Shown: positions 1-10,965 of the stretch, piece by piece
How positions within the stretch are numbered: position 1 is the first letter of the stretch
Layout of the letters: each line of letters opens with the position of its first letter
From: Devosia sp. FJ2-5-3
Lineage (GTDB): Bacteria > Pseudomonadota > Alphaproteobacteria > Rhizobiales > Devosiaceae
Assembly (NCBI RefSeq): GCF_029201545.1
Contig: NZ_CP104007.1
Coordinates: 1 to 64,000 of the forward strand
Length of the DNA: 64,000 nucleotides
Reading direction: 5' to 3'
The notes under the pieces: model-generated
Told to the model about the DNA's origin: nothing
Databases searched by the model: none
What the model saw: the letters and a program-made list of their open reading frames with translations, nothing else
Program-made: the position numbers and the translations under genes

Positions 1-1467
1 ATGACCGATTCCAATTCCGAAGCGCAGCGCGAACTCTGGAACAGGGTGCGCGCCCGCCTCAAGACCGCTGTCGGCGAGGACGTCTTTGCGTCCTGGTTCG
101 CGCGTCTTGAACTGGAAGAAATCGTCGACGACCTGGTGCATCTGTCTGCCCCGACGCGCTTTCTATGCTCTTGGGTGCAGTCCAATTATGCCGACCGTAT
201 CGTCGAGGCGTTCCGCCACGACGTGGCGGAAGCCGGACGCCTCCAGGTCACCATGCGGGTCAATGGCCAGGCCCGCCCGCGCCTTTCGGCCGCTCCCGCT
301 CCGGTCGTAGAAGCCCCGATTGCCCAGATTGCCGCGCCGAGCGCAGCCGCAAGCGCTGCCGATCAGGCCGCGCCCGCTCCGATGTCGCCACGCCTGACGC
401 GCGAACCCGCCAAGGGCGACGCGCTTTCGGGCAGCGCCATCGATCCGCGCATGACTTTCGACAGTTTCGTCGCCGGCGATGCCAATGAAATGGCGCTCGG
501 GGTTGCCAAACAGATCGCCAATGCGGCGATCAACAATACCGTGACCTTCAACCCGGTCTATATCCATTCCACTGTGGGCCTGGGCAAGTCGCATCTGCTC
601 AACGCCATCGCCCATGCCGTCAGCCAGGCCGATTCGACCAAGAACATCGTCTATCTGACCGCCGACCATTTCATGTACCATTTCATCACCGCCGTGCAGC
701 GCCAGTCGGCGCTCGGCTTCAAGGAATGGCTGCGCAAGGTCGACCTGCTGCTGATCGACGACATGCAGTTTCTCCAGGGCAAGTCCGCCACCGAGTTCGG
801 CCACACGCTGGGCGCGCTGCTGACCGGCGCCAAGCAGATAGTGGTTGCCGGCGATGCGCCGCCGCGCGATCTCGAAATGCTCGACGAGCGCGTGCGCTCG
901 CGCCTTTCGGGCGGGCTGGTGGTGCCGATCTCCAGTTTCGACATCGATCTGCGCCGCGCCATCGTGCAGCGCCGCGCCGAGCATGCCACGGCGCGCTTCG
1001 GCATGCATTTCCCGATGCCGGTCCTTGACTATGTGGCCCGCGCCGTAACCAGCCACGGCCGCGATCTCGACGGCGCCGTCAACCGGCTCGTCGCTGCCAA
1101 CCAGCTGACCGGCGAATTGATCACCGTGCCGCTGGCCGAGAAGACGCTGGCCGATCTGATCCGCGCCCGCGACGCCAAGCGCGTCCGCATCGAGGACATC
1201 CTCAAGATCGTCTCGCGTCACTACAAGGTGCCGCGCAATGAACTGCTCTCGGCCCGCCGCTCGCGCGACGTGGTGCGTCCGCGCCAGATCGCCATGTATC
1301 TGGCCAAGGCGCTGACTTCACGCTCATTGCCCGAAATCGGCCGGCGTTTCGGTGGTCGGGATCACACCACAGTGTTGCATTCGGTGCGCAAGGTCGAACA
1401 GATGATCAAGGACGACCTCGAACTCGGCCAGGAAATCGAGCTGCTGAAGCGCATGCTCGAAGAATAG
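1..1467 (+). CDS. dnaA: Chromosomal replication initiator DnaA
   Basis: AAA+ initiator that binds DnaA boxes and opens the origin; 488 aa, a normal length. Domain I lies at about 1-85, followed by an Ala/Pro-rich linker to about 145. The AAA+ core has a Walker A GLGKS at 193-197 (Ser where many homologues have Thr) and a Walker B LLLIDD near 250. The C-terminal DNA-binding domain carries the DnaA signature [16 protein letters not shown] from residue 451. The window opens exactly on its ATG, so its promoter is not visible. Two hairpins follow the stop codon. A small secreted-protein gene separates it from dnaN. Confidence 0.98.
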   Translation: MTDSNSEAQRELWNRVRARLKTAVGEDVFASWFARLELEEIVDDLVHLSAPTRFLCSWVQSNYADRIVEAFRHDVAEAGRLQVTMRVNGQARPRLSAAPAPVVEAPIAQIAAPSAAASAADQAAPAPMSPRLTREPAKGDALSGSAIDPRMTFDSFVAGDANEMALGVAKQIANAAINNTVTFNPVYIHSTVGLGKSHLLNAIAHAVSQADSTKNIVYLTADHFMYHFITAVQRQSALGFKEWLRKVDLLLIDDMQFLQGKSATEFGHTLGALLTGAKQIVVAGDAPPRDLEMLDERVRSRLSGGLVVPISSFDIDLRRAIVQRRAEHATARFGMHFPMPVLDYVARAVTSHGRDLDGAVNRLVAANQLTGELITVPLAEKTLADLIRARDAKRVRIEDILKIVSRHYKVPRNELLSARRSRDVVRPRQIAMYLAKALTSRSLPEIGRRFGGRDHTTVLHSVRKVEQMIKDDLELGQEIELLKRMLEE

Positions 1468-1497
1468 GCGAAAAATCCGCCTTCGGCCTTAATTCTT

Positions 1498-1526
1498 GAA
1501 ACGGCAGCGCTGCGCGCCGTTTCTTT
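1498..1526 (+). terminator. Probable dnaA terminator
   Basis: Perfect 8-bp stem GAAACGGC / GCCGTTTC around a 10-nt loop, followed by a short TTT, 30 nt after the dnaA stop. Confidence 0.6.
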
Positions 1527-1550
1527 GCCCCCTGCCCGTACAAACTTCTG

Positions 1551-1580
1551 GCAGCCCCTCATTTTCGGATGAGGGGTTGC
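1551..1580. terminator. Second strong hairpin downstream of dnaA
   Basis: A 12-bp stem (GCAGCCCCTCAT paired with ATGAGGGGTTGC, one G-T pair) closes a 6-nt TTTCGG loop. It has no long T-run, so it may be a back-up terminator, an RNA-stabilising hairpin, or a degenerate member of the intergenic palindromes seen elsewhere in the window. Confidence 0.45.
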
Positions 1581-1690
1581 ACTGTTTTGGCGCGGCGGCG
1601 ATTGTTCTGGGGAAGGCCCGGTAAAAACAAAGCTGGGCAATGTTTGGCAGCGGCCATGTTTCGGCCCGAACAAGGCGGCACCAGCGTGGG

Positions 1691-2071
1691 ATGAATCGCT
1701 CCTTACTCGTCTTCGTCGCCCTCCCCCTCCTGGCCGCCTCAGTGTCCGCCCAGCCTCTCTCCGCCGATGCCTATCTCAAGCAAAGCCAGGCTATTGCCAT
1801 ACGCGTCCAGCGCCAGCTGATTGCCTGCTGGCAGGTGCCGCCCGGCGCCGAGGGGCAGCATATCGCGCTCGACGTGGGATTTTTCGGCAATGGCCAACTC
1901 GATGGCCTGCCCTCGATCGCAGCGGAGAGCGTCAAGCCTGCCAGCAAGGACCAGGCGCTGGCCGAGAGCGTCCTGCAGGCGGTTGCCGATTGCGAACCCT
2001 TCACCGGGCTTGAGGAACTCGGCGCTGGAATGATGGAGCGATTTTCGGTGACCGTACACTTCCAGAGCTGA
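1691..2071 (+). CDS. Small secreted protein with TolA/TonB C-terminal-like domain
   Basis: 126 aa from the ATG at 1691; an in-frame upstream ATG at 1640 is less likely because the product would not begin with a signal peptide. Residues 1-17 form a signal peptide (MNRSLLVF..AASVSA), so the product is probably periplasmic. The rest resembles the C-terminal domain of TolA: a LIACWQVPPGA segment, then strands rich in 'DVGFFGNGQLDG', an Ala-rich helix ending VADCEPF, and a final VTVHF strand, with two Cys in the positions usual for that fold. There is no membrane anchor or long helical domain as in real TolA. Similarity was judged by eye; the function is unknown. It lies between dnaA and dnaN on the same strand. 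Confidence 0.7.
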   Translation: MNRSLLVFVALPLLAASVSAQPLSADAYLKQSQAIAIRVQRQLIACWQVPPGAEGQHIALDVGFFGNGQLDGLPSIAAESVKPASKDQALAESVLQAVADCEPFTGLEELGAGMMERFSVTVHFQS

Positions 2072-2077
2072 TCCACA
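2069..2077 (+). promoter_or_regulatory. Single DnaA-box-like 9-mer upstream of dnaN
   Basis: TGATCCACA, one mismatch from TTATCCACA and the same as the Caulobacter weak G-box. It overlaps the stop codon of the preceding gene and lies 114 bp before dnaN. A lone box is weak evidence; at most it suggests DnaA control of dnaN, not an origin. Confidence 0.25.
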
Positions 2078-2190
2078 GATTGGGGGCCCGCTAAACCCCG
2101 CTGGCCTTGCCAATTCCTTATGAAACTGTAAACGTCCTGCCCCGGCCCGTCGCCGGTTTTGCTGTCGCCTATCGCCAGGAAAGTGCCGTC

Positions 2191-3312
2191 ATGAAAGTCA
2201 CGCTCGAACGCAATCACCTGCTCAAGTCGCTGAGCCATGTGCATCGGGTGGTGGAGCGCCGCAACACCTATCCCATCCTGGCCAACGTGCTGTTCAAGGC
2301 CAGCGAGGATCATGTCGAATTGCGCGCCACCGATCTCGACATCGAGGTCACCGAAAGCGTGCCGGCCATGGTCTCGACCCCCGGCACCACGACGGTTCCG
2401 GCCCACACGCTCTACGAAATCGTGCGCAAGCTCGCCGACGGGGCCGAAGTGCGGCTCGAAACCGATGGCGGCGAGAACATGGTTCTGACCTCCGGCCGCT
2501 CGCGCTTCAACCTTGCCTGCCTGTCGCCGGAGAGTTTCCCCGATCTCAAGTCCGGGGCCTTTGCGCACGAGTTCGACATTTCCGCGTCGCTGCTGCGCGA
2601 ATTGATCGAGCGCACCCAGTTCGCCATCTCCAATGAAGAGACGCGCTACTATCTCAACGGCATCTATTTCCACGCCGTCGACAATTCGGCCACCGGCCCG
2701 CTCTTCCGCGCCGTGGCTACGGATGGTCACCGCATGGCCCGAGCCGAAATCGCGGCCCCCGAGGGCGCACGCGGCATGAGCGGCATCATCGTGCCAAAAA
2801 AGACCGTGGGCGAAGTCCAGAAGCTTCTCGACGGCGTCGACGGCGACATCCATGTCGAAGTGTCCGACACCAAGATTCGCTTTACCGTCGGTCCGGTCGT
2901 GCTGCTCTCAAAGCTCATCGAAGGTACTTTCCCCGATTACGACCGGGTAACGCCCAAGAATAACGACAAGCAGATGATCGTCGACAAGCAGGGCTTTGCC
3001 ATTGCCGTCGACCGCGTCTCGACCATTGCCTCCGATCGCGGCGGCAAGGCGGTCAAGCTCGCCGCTCACAATGGCCTGCTCGAGCTTTCGGTCACCAATC
3101 CCGATCACGGCACGGCCAGCGAAGAGCTGGCGGTCGAGTTCGAGATCGACAATTTCGAGATCGGCTTCAACGCCCGCTACCTGCTCGACATCGTCAGCCA
3201 GATCCGCAGCGAGAGCGCCATTTTCCTGTTCAACGACGCCAATTCCCCGACCCTTGTCCGGGAAGAAGGCGACGCCAACGCCCTCTATGTCCTGATGCCG
3301 ATGCGGGTCTAG
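2191..3312 (+). CDS. dnaN: DNA polymerase III beta sliding clamp
   Basis: Ring-shaped processivity clamp that tethers DNA polymerase III and repair polymerases to DNA. From the ATG at 2191 the product is 373 aa, the family length, and begins MKVTLERNHLLKSLSHV. An AGGA lies about 11 nt upstream. The longer frame from 2107 would add 28 residues with no counterpart in the family. The three clamp domains are recognisable, with landmarks RNTYPILANVL at the N-terminus, a central ATDGHRMA segment, and the C-terminal ALYVLMPMRV. It is followed by recF and gyrB in the usual order. Confidence 0.97.
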   Translation: MKVTLERNHLLKSLSHVHRVVERRNTYPILANVLFKASEDHVELRATDLDIEVTESVPAMVSTPGTTTVPAHTLYEIVRKLADGAEVRLETDGGENMVLTSGRSRFNLACLSPESFPDLKSGAFAHEFDISASLLRELIERTQFAISNEETRYYLNGIYFHAVDNSATGPLFRAVATDGHRMARAEIAAPEGARGMSGIIVPKKTVGEVQKLLDGVDGDIHVEVSDTKIRFTVGPVVLLSKLIEGTFPDYDRVTPKNNDKQMIVDKQGFAIAVDRVSTIASDRGGKAVKLAAHNGLLELSVTNPDHGTASEELAVEFEIDNFEIGFNARYLLDIVSQIRSESAIFLFNDANSPTLVREEGDANALYVLMPMRV

Positions 3313-3329
3313 GCGGCGTCGCGCAGGGG

Positions 3330-3352
3330 AAATCGCTCCAGTGGAGCGATTT
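3330..3352. terminator. Hairpin between dnaN and recF
   Basis: Perfect 10-bp stem AAATCGCTCC / GGAGCGATTT with a 3-nt AGT loop, 18 nt after dnaN. There is no T-run, so it may be an attenuating or processing hairpin or an intergenic palindrome. Confidence 0.45.
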
Positions 3353-3458
3353 GAGCCGACTAGGCCCGGAGAGCTATGCTCGCAGGGCCACGATGTGCCG
3401 CATATACAATCCTCTTGCCCTTCAAAGGGCAGGGGAAAGTGCGGAGCCTGACAAGAAA

Positions 3459-4571
3459 ATGATCCGCCACATCTCCCGCCTGCGGCTCACCGCCTTCCGC
3501 AATTACAGCGCCGCCGCTCTCGACCTCGATGAGCGGCATCTGGTGCTGACCGGCCCCAATGGCTCGGGCAAAACCAATCTGCTCGAGGCCATTTCGGTAC
3601 TCTCGCCCGGCCGTGGGCTGCGCGGGACCAGTTTCGACACGCTGCAATCCCAGGGCTCGGACATGGGCTGGGCAGTCGCTGCCACCATCGAGACCGAGGA
3701 TGGCCCCGCCGATATCGGCACGGGTGCCCTGCCCGAGGGCGGTCGGCGCGTGCGCATCAATGGCGCCAATGCCCGCTCCATCGAGGCGATGAGCGATTAT
3801 ATGCGCCTGCTCTGGCTGACGCCCGCCATGGACGGGCTGTTTTCCGGTCCCGCCGGCGAACGCCGGCGTTTCCTCGATCGGCTGGTGACAACGCTTATCC
3901 CGTCCCACTCCTCCTCGGTGGCTGATTTCGAAAAGGCCATGCGCCAGCGCAACAAACTGCTCGAGGAAGGCGGCGATGCCCACTGGCTGAGCGCCATCGA
4001 GGCGCAGATGGCAGAACTGGGTGCCTCCATCCATCTGGCGCGCACCGACAGCCTGTCCCATCTTCAAACATTGATCGCCGACAGCCTCGAGGATGCGAGT
4101 TTTCCGGCGGCGCTTCTTGCCCTGACCCCGCTTTTCGAGAGTGGGGAGGAACCGCCCACTTCCGCCGCGCTCGAGGCCGAGCTGGCGCAGCGCTGGCATG
4201 CATTGCGCGGCCTTGATCGGGCGGCCGGGCGCACCACATTAGGGCCACACCGCGTCGATCTTGACGTGGTGCATGCCCAAAAGGCCATGCCGGCAGCTCT
4301 GGGCTCCACGGGCGAACAAAAGGCCCTCCTCATCGGGCTGATCCTTGCCCATGCGCGCCTCGTGCGCCTGCGGACCGGGATCGTGCCCTTCCTGCTGCTG
4401 GATGAGATCGCTGCCCATCTCGATCCGGACCGCCGCCGGGCGCTGTTTGCGGCGCTGGATGGGCTGGGGACGCAGTGTTTCCTCACCGGCACCGACCCGC
4501 TGCTGTTCGAGGCTTTGGAAGACCGGGCGCAGCGCATCACGGTGCGCGACGGCCGTCTTACGCACGAGTAA
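3459..4571 (+). CDS. recF: DNA replication and repair protein RecF
   Basis: SMC-like ATPase that loads RecA at single-strand gaps with RecO and RecR. 370 aa from the ATG at 3459, preceded by GGAG at about 3443; the upstream in-frame extension to 3351 does not look like the family. The Walker A is GPNGSGKTN at 32-40, the ABC signature region is STGEQKALL near 285-293, and the Walker B is FLLLDEIAAHLD. A small TGCCCT/AGGGCA hairpin sits just before the ribosome-binding site. It lies third in the dnaA-dnaN-recF-gyrB cluster. Confidence 0.95.
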   Translation: MIRHISRLRLTAFRNYSAAALDLDERHLVLTGPNGSGKTNLLEAISVLSPGRGLRGTSFDTLQSQGSDMGWAVAATIETEDGPADIGTGALPEGGRRVRINGANARSIEAMSDYMRLLWLTPAMDGLFSGPAGERRRFLDRLVTTLIPSHSSSVADFEKAMRQRNKLLEEGGDAHWLSAIEAQMAELGASIHLARTDSLSHLQTLIADSLEDASFPAALLALTPLFESGEEPPTSAALEAELAQRWHALRGLDRAAGRTTLGPHRVDLDVVHAQKAMPAALGSTGEQKALLIGLILAHARLVRLRTGIVPFLLLDEIAAHLDPDRRRALFAALDGLGTQCFLTGTDPLLFEALEDRAQRITVRDGRLTHE

Positions 4572-4704
4572 TTTTTGCTCTTGCCAAGCTCTGGCGCCCT
4601 CTGGGGGACCCAGGCACGCCTTGGGCCTTTAAAACTTGGCCTTATGCCCAGCAAAAGCCTTAAAAACCGGCAATTTTCTTGGGGTTCAGGCCCCTATCCG
4701 CTAG

Positions 4705-7167
<2,463 letters not shown>

Positions 7168-7175
7168 CCAATTCC

Positions 7176-7210
7176 AGGGGCCCGGCTTTCGAGACGGGCC
7201 CTTTCTCTTT
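7176..7210 (+). terminator. gyrB terminator
   Basis: Stem GGGCCCG / CGGGCCC with a loop of about 10 nt, followed by TTTCTCTTT. It lies between gyrB and the convergent GGDEF gene. Confidence 0.8.
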
Positions 7211-7217
7211 CCGAGCC

Positions 7218-8252
7218 TTATTCGCCCAGGACGCAGATCCGGTTCCGACCCGCCTGCTTGGCCCGGTAGAGCTGTGCATCGCTGGCTTCGATCAAGGTCG
7301 CCGGTTCAAGCCCCTCACCCGATATTCCAGCAACGCAGCCACAGCTTATGGTCAGCACGGGCCCGAGCGGCGAGGCCGCATGGGGCAGCGCCAGCCTGCG
7401 CACATTGTCCATGATCCGCTCCAGCACCTGGCGTGGGTTGGAGGACTCTGGCAGCACGAGGCAAAATTCCTCCCCACCATAGCGCGCCGCCGTATCATAG
7501 GGTCGCCAGGCCGCCGAGGCGATGGCCTCGGCGACCGCGGCCAGCGCACGATCGCCCTGGCGATGCCCGTAATGGTCGTTATAGATCTTGAAATAGTCGA
7601 TATCGATCATGGCCACCGACAGCGCGAGGCCGTCGCGCCGGGCAAGGGTACAGGCGCGCTCCAGCTCCTGGTCCAGCGCCCGCCTGTTGCTGATCCCGGT
7701 CACCGGGTCGACCAGCGCCTGCCGCATGAGCAGGCGGTTCTCCGCCCGCAGGAGATCATTGTTCTGCTTGAGTTGCTGCTCGGCCAGCCAACTGTCGGTT
7801 ACGTCAATGACATAGCCAACCGCCCGCGAGGGATTGCCGTCGCGGTCGTCGAAGATCAGCGCCGAAGACCGCACCCAGCGGATTTCCCCATCAGGGCGCA
7901 CGATGCGAAACTCTATGCCGTAATTCTTGCGCTCGGACAGCAATTCGCGCGCCGTGCTCTGCACTTCGGTGGCCCGTTCCCGATCCTCGGGATGAATGAC
8001 GCTCTGGAAGTCGGCTACACTGACGATGGGCTGGCTCAGGTCGCGCCCCATAATGGCATACCAGCGCTGGTCGCACGTCATGCGATCGAGGGCGATATCG
8101 TAGTCCCACACACCCAGCCCGCCCACCTGCGCGGCCAGTTCCAGTCGCTGCAGCTGTTCGATCAGATGGACACCGGCTTCTATGCCTTGGCCCTCCGCCT
8201 CCGGCGCGGGGCTGTCATCGCGCGATACACCTGTCTTGCCGTCGATATGCAT
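7218..8252 (-). CDS. PAS-GGDEF diguanylate cyclase
   Basis: Soluble 344-aa sensor cyclase predicted to make cyclic di-GMP from two GTP. The ATG at 8252 is chosen because GAGGGA lies 3-9 nt upstream; a frame open to 8357 would add 35 residues of low complexity. A PAS fold (LGVWDYDIALDRMTCDQRWY..., with the PAS-associated 'FRIVRPDGEIRWVRSSA') precedes the GGDEF domain, which starts at DPVTGISNRRALDQEL. The active-site motif is GGEEF. RPYD lies exactly five residues before it, so the inhibitory I-site RxxD is intact and product inhibition is expected. There are no membrane segments. It converges on gyrB. Confidence 0.9.
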   Translation of the reverse strand: MHIDGKTGVSRDDSPAPEAEGQGIEAGVHLIEQLQRLELAAQVGGLGVWDYDIALDRMTCDQRWYAIMGRDLSQPIVSVADFQSVIHPEDRERATEVQSTARELLSERKNYGIEFRIVRPDGEIRWVRSSALIFDDRDGNPSRAVGYVIDVTDSWLAEQQLKQNNDLLRAENRLLMRQALVDPVTGISNRRALDQELERACTLARRDGLALSVAMIDIDYFKIYNDHYGHRQGDRALAAVAEAIASAAWRPYDTAARYGGEEFCLVLPESSNPRQVLERIMDNVRRLALPHAASPLGPVLTISCGCVAGISGEGLEPATLIEASDAQLYRAKQAGRNRICVLGE

Positions 8253-8383
8253 GCGTCCCTCGACCCGGTTTGCGACCGCAAGTGTGGACGTCCCCCTTGA
8301 GGACCGCAAACCCTCTCTGGCGCGGAGATAAACAACTCTTTGCCGCACCCCCGACATTGCCGCATAAGCGCCGGGCAGGCGAT

Positions 8384-8412
8384 AAAAAAAAAGCGGGCCG
8401 CAAGGCCCGCTT
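8384..8412 (-). terminator. infC terminator
   Basis: On the reverse strand, AAGCGGGCC - loop - GGCCCGCTT forms a 9-bp stem and is followed by nine consecutive T residues. A textbook intrinsic terminator, 27 nt after the infC stop. Confidence 0.92.
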
Positions 8413-8439
8413 CTCGAATTGTCCGGATGGGGCGTCGCC

Positions 8440-8976
8440 TTACTTGGGCGCCAGCACCATCACCATCTGACGGCCTTCGGAACGCGGCTGGCTTTCCACC
8501 TTGGCCATGGCGTCCATCTGTTCCTTGACCTTGATCAGGAGCTGCATGCCGATGTCCTGGTGCGCCATTTCGCGACCACGGAACCGCATGGTGACCTTGA
8601 CGCGGTCGCCATCTTCCAGGAAGCGCTGCACAGCCTTCATCTTGGTGTTGTAGTCATGGTCGTCGATGTTCGGCCGGAGCTGAACTTCCTTGACCTCGAT
8701 CACCTTCTGCTTCTTGCGCGCTTCTGCTGCCTTCTTCTGGGCAGCATATTTATAGCGGCCGAGGTCGAGCATCTTGGCGACGGGCGGATTCGAATTCGCG
8801 GCGATCAGGACCAGGTCCAGACCAGCTTCCTGCGCTTCGGCCATGGCGTCGCGCGTGCGCACGATGCCGCGGTTCTCGCCCTCGGCGTCGATCAGCTGAA
8901 CGTCGGGGCTGGTGATGTCCTCATTGGCAAGCGGCCCATCTTTCTGGGGCGCCACGGGTCTCATTGGACGGCGAAT
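8440..8976 (-). CDS. infC: Translation initiation factor IF-3, ATT start
   Basis: Binds the 30S subunit and polices start-codon choice. The first ATG in frame is at 8964, but four codons upstream lies ATT (8976-8974), giving (M)[14 protein letters not shown], which matches the usual rhizobial N-terminus MRRP..PQKDGP. AAGGA ends nine bases before the ATT. An AUU start is the classic infC arrangement: IF-3 rejects this codon, so the protein limits its own translation. 178 aa from ATT. The N-domain ([15 protein letters not shown]) and C-domain ([22 protein letters not shown]) are both intact. An AUU start was chosen over ATG at about 0.8 confidence. Confidence 0.93.
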   Translation of the reverse strand: MRRPMRPVAPQKDGPLANEDITSPDVQLIDAEGENRGIVRTRDAMAEAQEAGLDLVLIAANSNPPVAKMLDLGRYKYAAQKKAAEARKKQKVIEVKEVQLRPNIDDHDYNTKMKAVQRFLEDGDRVKVTMRFRGREMAHQDIGMQLLIKVKEQMDAMAKVESQPRSEGRQMVMVLAPK

Positions 8977-9023
8977 GGCAAGCGTTCCTTTTGCTATTAG
9001 TGCAAGGGGGTGAAATCGGCCCT

Positions 9024-9052
9024 AAAATCGTGTTAGCGGGTGGATAAGTCAA
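9024..9052 (-). promoter_or_regulatory. Candidate infC promoter
   Basis: Reverse strand: TTGACT, 17-nt spacer, GATTTT. The -35 is strong and the -10 is mediocre. The spacer contains TTATCCACC, a DnaA-box-like 9-mer with one mismatch. Confidence 0.4.
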
Positions 9053-9128
9053 CTGGCGCAAATGCTGAATTTAGGCCAGTTGCGCCGATTAAGCGCCCTA
9101 ATTAGGTTGCAAAAGCGACAGAGTGCCG

Positions 9129-9896
9129 ATGAGTTCCCTTATACAGCAAAATCTGCGTGTCGGCCAGAGCGTCTCCGGACGCGATATCGCCGTGCTCCAG
9201 CGGCCCGGGCGGCAGCCGGGGATTTTCTGGCTGAATGGTTTCCGATCGGTAATGACCGGCGCAAAAGCCAGCGCCCTTGACCAGTTTGGCGCCGAAAACG
9301 CCCTTGCCGTCACACGCTTCGACTATTCCGGCCACGGCGCCTCGGGTGGCCAGTTCGAAGACGGCACGATCAGCCGCTGGCTGGAGGAGACCGAAGCGGT
9401 TTTCGCCCTCACCCAAGGCCCGCAGATCGTCGTCGGCTCGTCCATGGGGGGGTGGCTCGCCCTGCTGCTCGCCCGCCGGCTCCTCGGCAACAGGGATGGG
9501 CGCCTCAAGGGGCTGGTGCTGATTGCCCCCGCCGTCGACGCCACCGAAACCCTCATCCCCGCGCGACTCGGACCCGGACAGCACCTGGCGCTCGAGCGGG
9601 ATGGCTTTGTCGAACTCGACAGCCGCTATGGCGACGGACCCTACCGGTATAGCCAGGCGCTGCTCGATGACGGCAAATACCATTTGCTGCTGGGCTCGCC
9701 CATCGAAACAGGCTGCCCCGTCACCATCCTCCAGGGCGGCCGGGATCCGGACGTGCCATCCGAGCACGCCCAGAAGCTGCTCATCCATATCCTGCATGAC
9801 CCGGTGACCTTCACATTGATCCCGGATGGCGACCATAGGCTGAGCCGCCCGGAAGACCTCGATCGCCTCAGGGCTGCTGTCCGGGCGATGCTCTAG
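9129..9896 (+). CDS. Alpha/beta hydrolase, ABHD10-like
   Basis: 255 aa from the ATG at 9129; a GTG two codons upstream (9123) is an alternative and neither has a strong ribosome-binding site. The fold is a serine hydrolase: the nucleophile elbow GSSMGGW, an acid in GRDPDVPSEHA and a His in DGDHRLSRPEDL complete the triad. The segments IFWLNGFRSVMTGAKA and RFDYSGHGASGG closely resemble the mitochondrial depalmitoylase ABHD10 as recalled, so a thioesterase or esterase role is plausible. It is divergent from infC. Its stop codon overlaps the stop of the convergent DUF3817 gene in the palindrome CTAG. Confidence 0.82.
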   Translation: MSSLIQQNLRVGQSVSGRDIAVLQRPGRQPGIFWLNGFRSVMTGAKASALDQFGAENALAVTRFDYSGHGASGGQFEDGTISRWLEETEAVFALTQGPQIVVGSSMGGWLALLLARRLLGNRDGRLKGLVLIAPAVDATETLIPARLGPGQHLALERDGFVELDSRYGDGPYRYSQALLDDGKYHLLLGSPIETGCPVTILQGGRDPDVPSEHAQKLLIHILHDPVTFTLIPDGDHRLSRPEDLDRLRAAVRAML

Positions 9897-10201
9897 GCGC
9901 GCGCTCGGGCCGCCGCGCCTGCCAGCTGCTCGCGCTTGAGGAAGGGATCATTGAGGAAAGTGCCGAAGGGAAAGAACGAGGCAAATGTTGTCCGTAGCCA
10001 CTCGAGGGGCGTAAATCCCCGCCCCCAGAGGCAGACGAGCATGGCTACGAGATAGATCACGAAGGCGGCCCCATGCAGGGCGCCAATCGGCGGCACGAGG
10101 TGGGGAATGCCCAGCCAGTATTTTGCGGGCATGGCCACGAGGAAGAGGGCCAGGGTTGTAATTCCTTCGGCGACGCCGATATATCTGAATGCGCGGATCA
10201 T
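9893..10201 (-). CDS. DUF3817 small membrane protein
   Basis: 102 aa integral membrane protein with about three hydrophobic segments (GITTLALFLVAMP, ALHGAAFVIYLVAMLVC and TTFASFFPFGTF). The signatures VAMPAKYWLG, GALHG and FPFGTF are typical of DUF3817, a family of unknown function also found as a domain next to transporters. It converges on the hydrolase upstream with a 4-bp stop-codon overlap and is divergent from the Nfu gene. Confidence 0.8.
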   Translation of the reverse strand: MIRAFRYIGVAEGITTLALFLVAMPAKYWLGIPHLVPPIGALHGAAFVIYLVAMLVCLWGRGFTPLEWLRTTFASFFPFGTFLNDPFLKREQLAGAAARARA

Positions 10202-10320
10202 GATATGTGTCTAGCGCATGGTGCCCATCCGGCGCCACGCGACAAAGCGGCGCAAAATCAACTTGCGCCTCGCGCAAACTCAGCTATTTTAGAAGCGTTC
10301 TAATTTCCGCCGGAGGTACC

Positions 10321-10887
10321 ATGTTCATCCAGACCGAAGCCACTCCCAATCCGGCGACGCTCAAATTCCTGCCGGGCCGCGACGTGGTCGTTGGCGAGCC
10401 GCGCGAGTTTCGCTCCGCCGAGGCTGCCGATATATCTCCGCTGGCCACGAGCCTCTTCTCCATTTCCGGTGTGACCGGCGTTTTCCTTGGTTCCGATTTC
10501 ATCTCGGTCACCAAGGACGATACCAATTGGGCCCATATCAAGCCGGCCATTCTCGGCGTGATCATGGACCATTTCCTCTCTGGCAAGCCCGTCATCGCCG
10601 AACACGGCTTTGCGGTTCCCGCGCTCGATGACGGCGACGAGTTCTACGACGCCGAAGACAAGGAAATGGTGGAGGTGATCAAGGAATTGCTGGCGACGCG
10701 CGTGCGTCCGGCCGTTGCCATGGATGGCGGCGACATCACCTTCAAGGGTTTTAGGGAAGGCACAGTCTTCCTGCACATGCAGGGCGCCTGCTCGGGCTGC
10801 CCGTCCTCGACCGCCACCCTCAAGAACGGCATCGAGAACCTCCTCCGCCATTTCGTGCCGGGCGTGGAAGCCGTCCAGCAGATCTGA
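10321..10887 (+). CDS. Nfu-type iron-sulfur cluster scaffold
   Basis: 188 aa from the ATG at 10321, eight bases after GGAGG; the frame extends upstream to 10207 but without homology. The N-terminal Nfu_N domain begins MFIQTEATPNPATLKFLPG and the C-terminal NifU domain holds the cluster-ligating CSGC motif (Cys157 and Cys160) in GACSGCPSSTATL. Proteins of this mitochondrial NFU1-like architecture bind and transfer 4Fe-4S clusters to client enzymes. It is monocistronic, with a divergent DUF3817 gene upstream and a terminator downstream. Confidence 0.93.
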   Translation: MFIQTEATPNPATLKFLPGRDVVVGEPREFRSAEAADISPLATSLFSISGVTGVFLGSDFISVTKDDTNWAHIKPAILGVIMDHFLSGKPVIAEHGFAVPALDDGDEFYDAEDKEMVEVIKELLATRVRPAVAMDGGDITFKGFREGTVFLHMQGACSGCPSSTATLKNGIENLLRHFVPGVEAVQQI

Positions 10888-10926
10888 CGCCAAAAATTCG
10901 CGTCCGAACAGTTTAGCAGCAAGCCG

Positions 10927-10965
10927 GAGGCCTCGATGTCAATTCATCGGGGCCTCAAGCTTTTT
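10927..10965 (+). terminator. Nfu gene terminator
   Basis: A 12-bp stem (GAGGCCTCGATG paired with CATCGGGGCCTC, one G-T pair) with a 6-nt loop, followed by AAGCTTTTT. Its 3' arm covers the end of the convergent amidase gene. Confidence 0.8.

Noticed and set aside
1468..2190. oriC at the dnaA-dnaN interval
   Set aside because: Only one weak DnaA-box-like 9-mer, no AT-rich stretch or box cluster; alphaproteobacterial origins are often not next to dnaA, and the region upstream of dnaA is not in the window.
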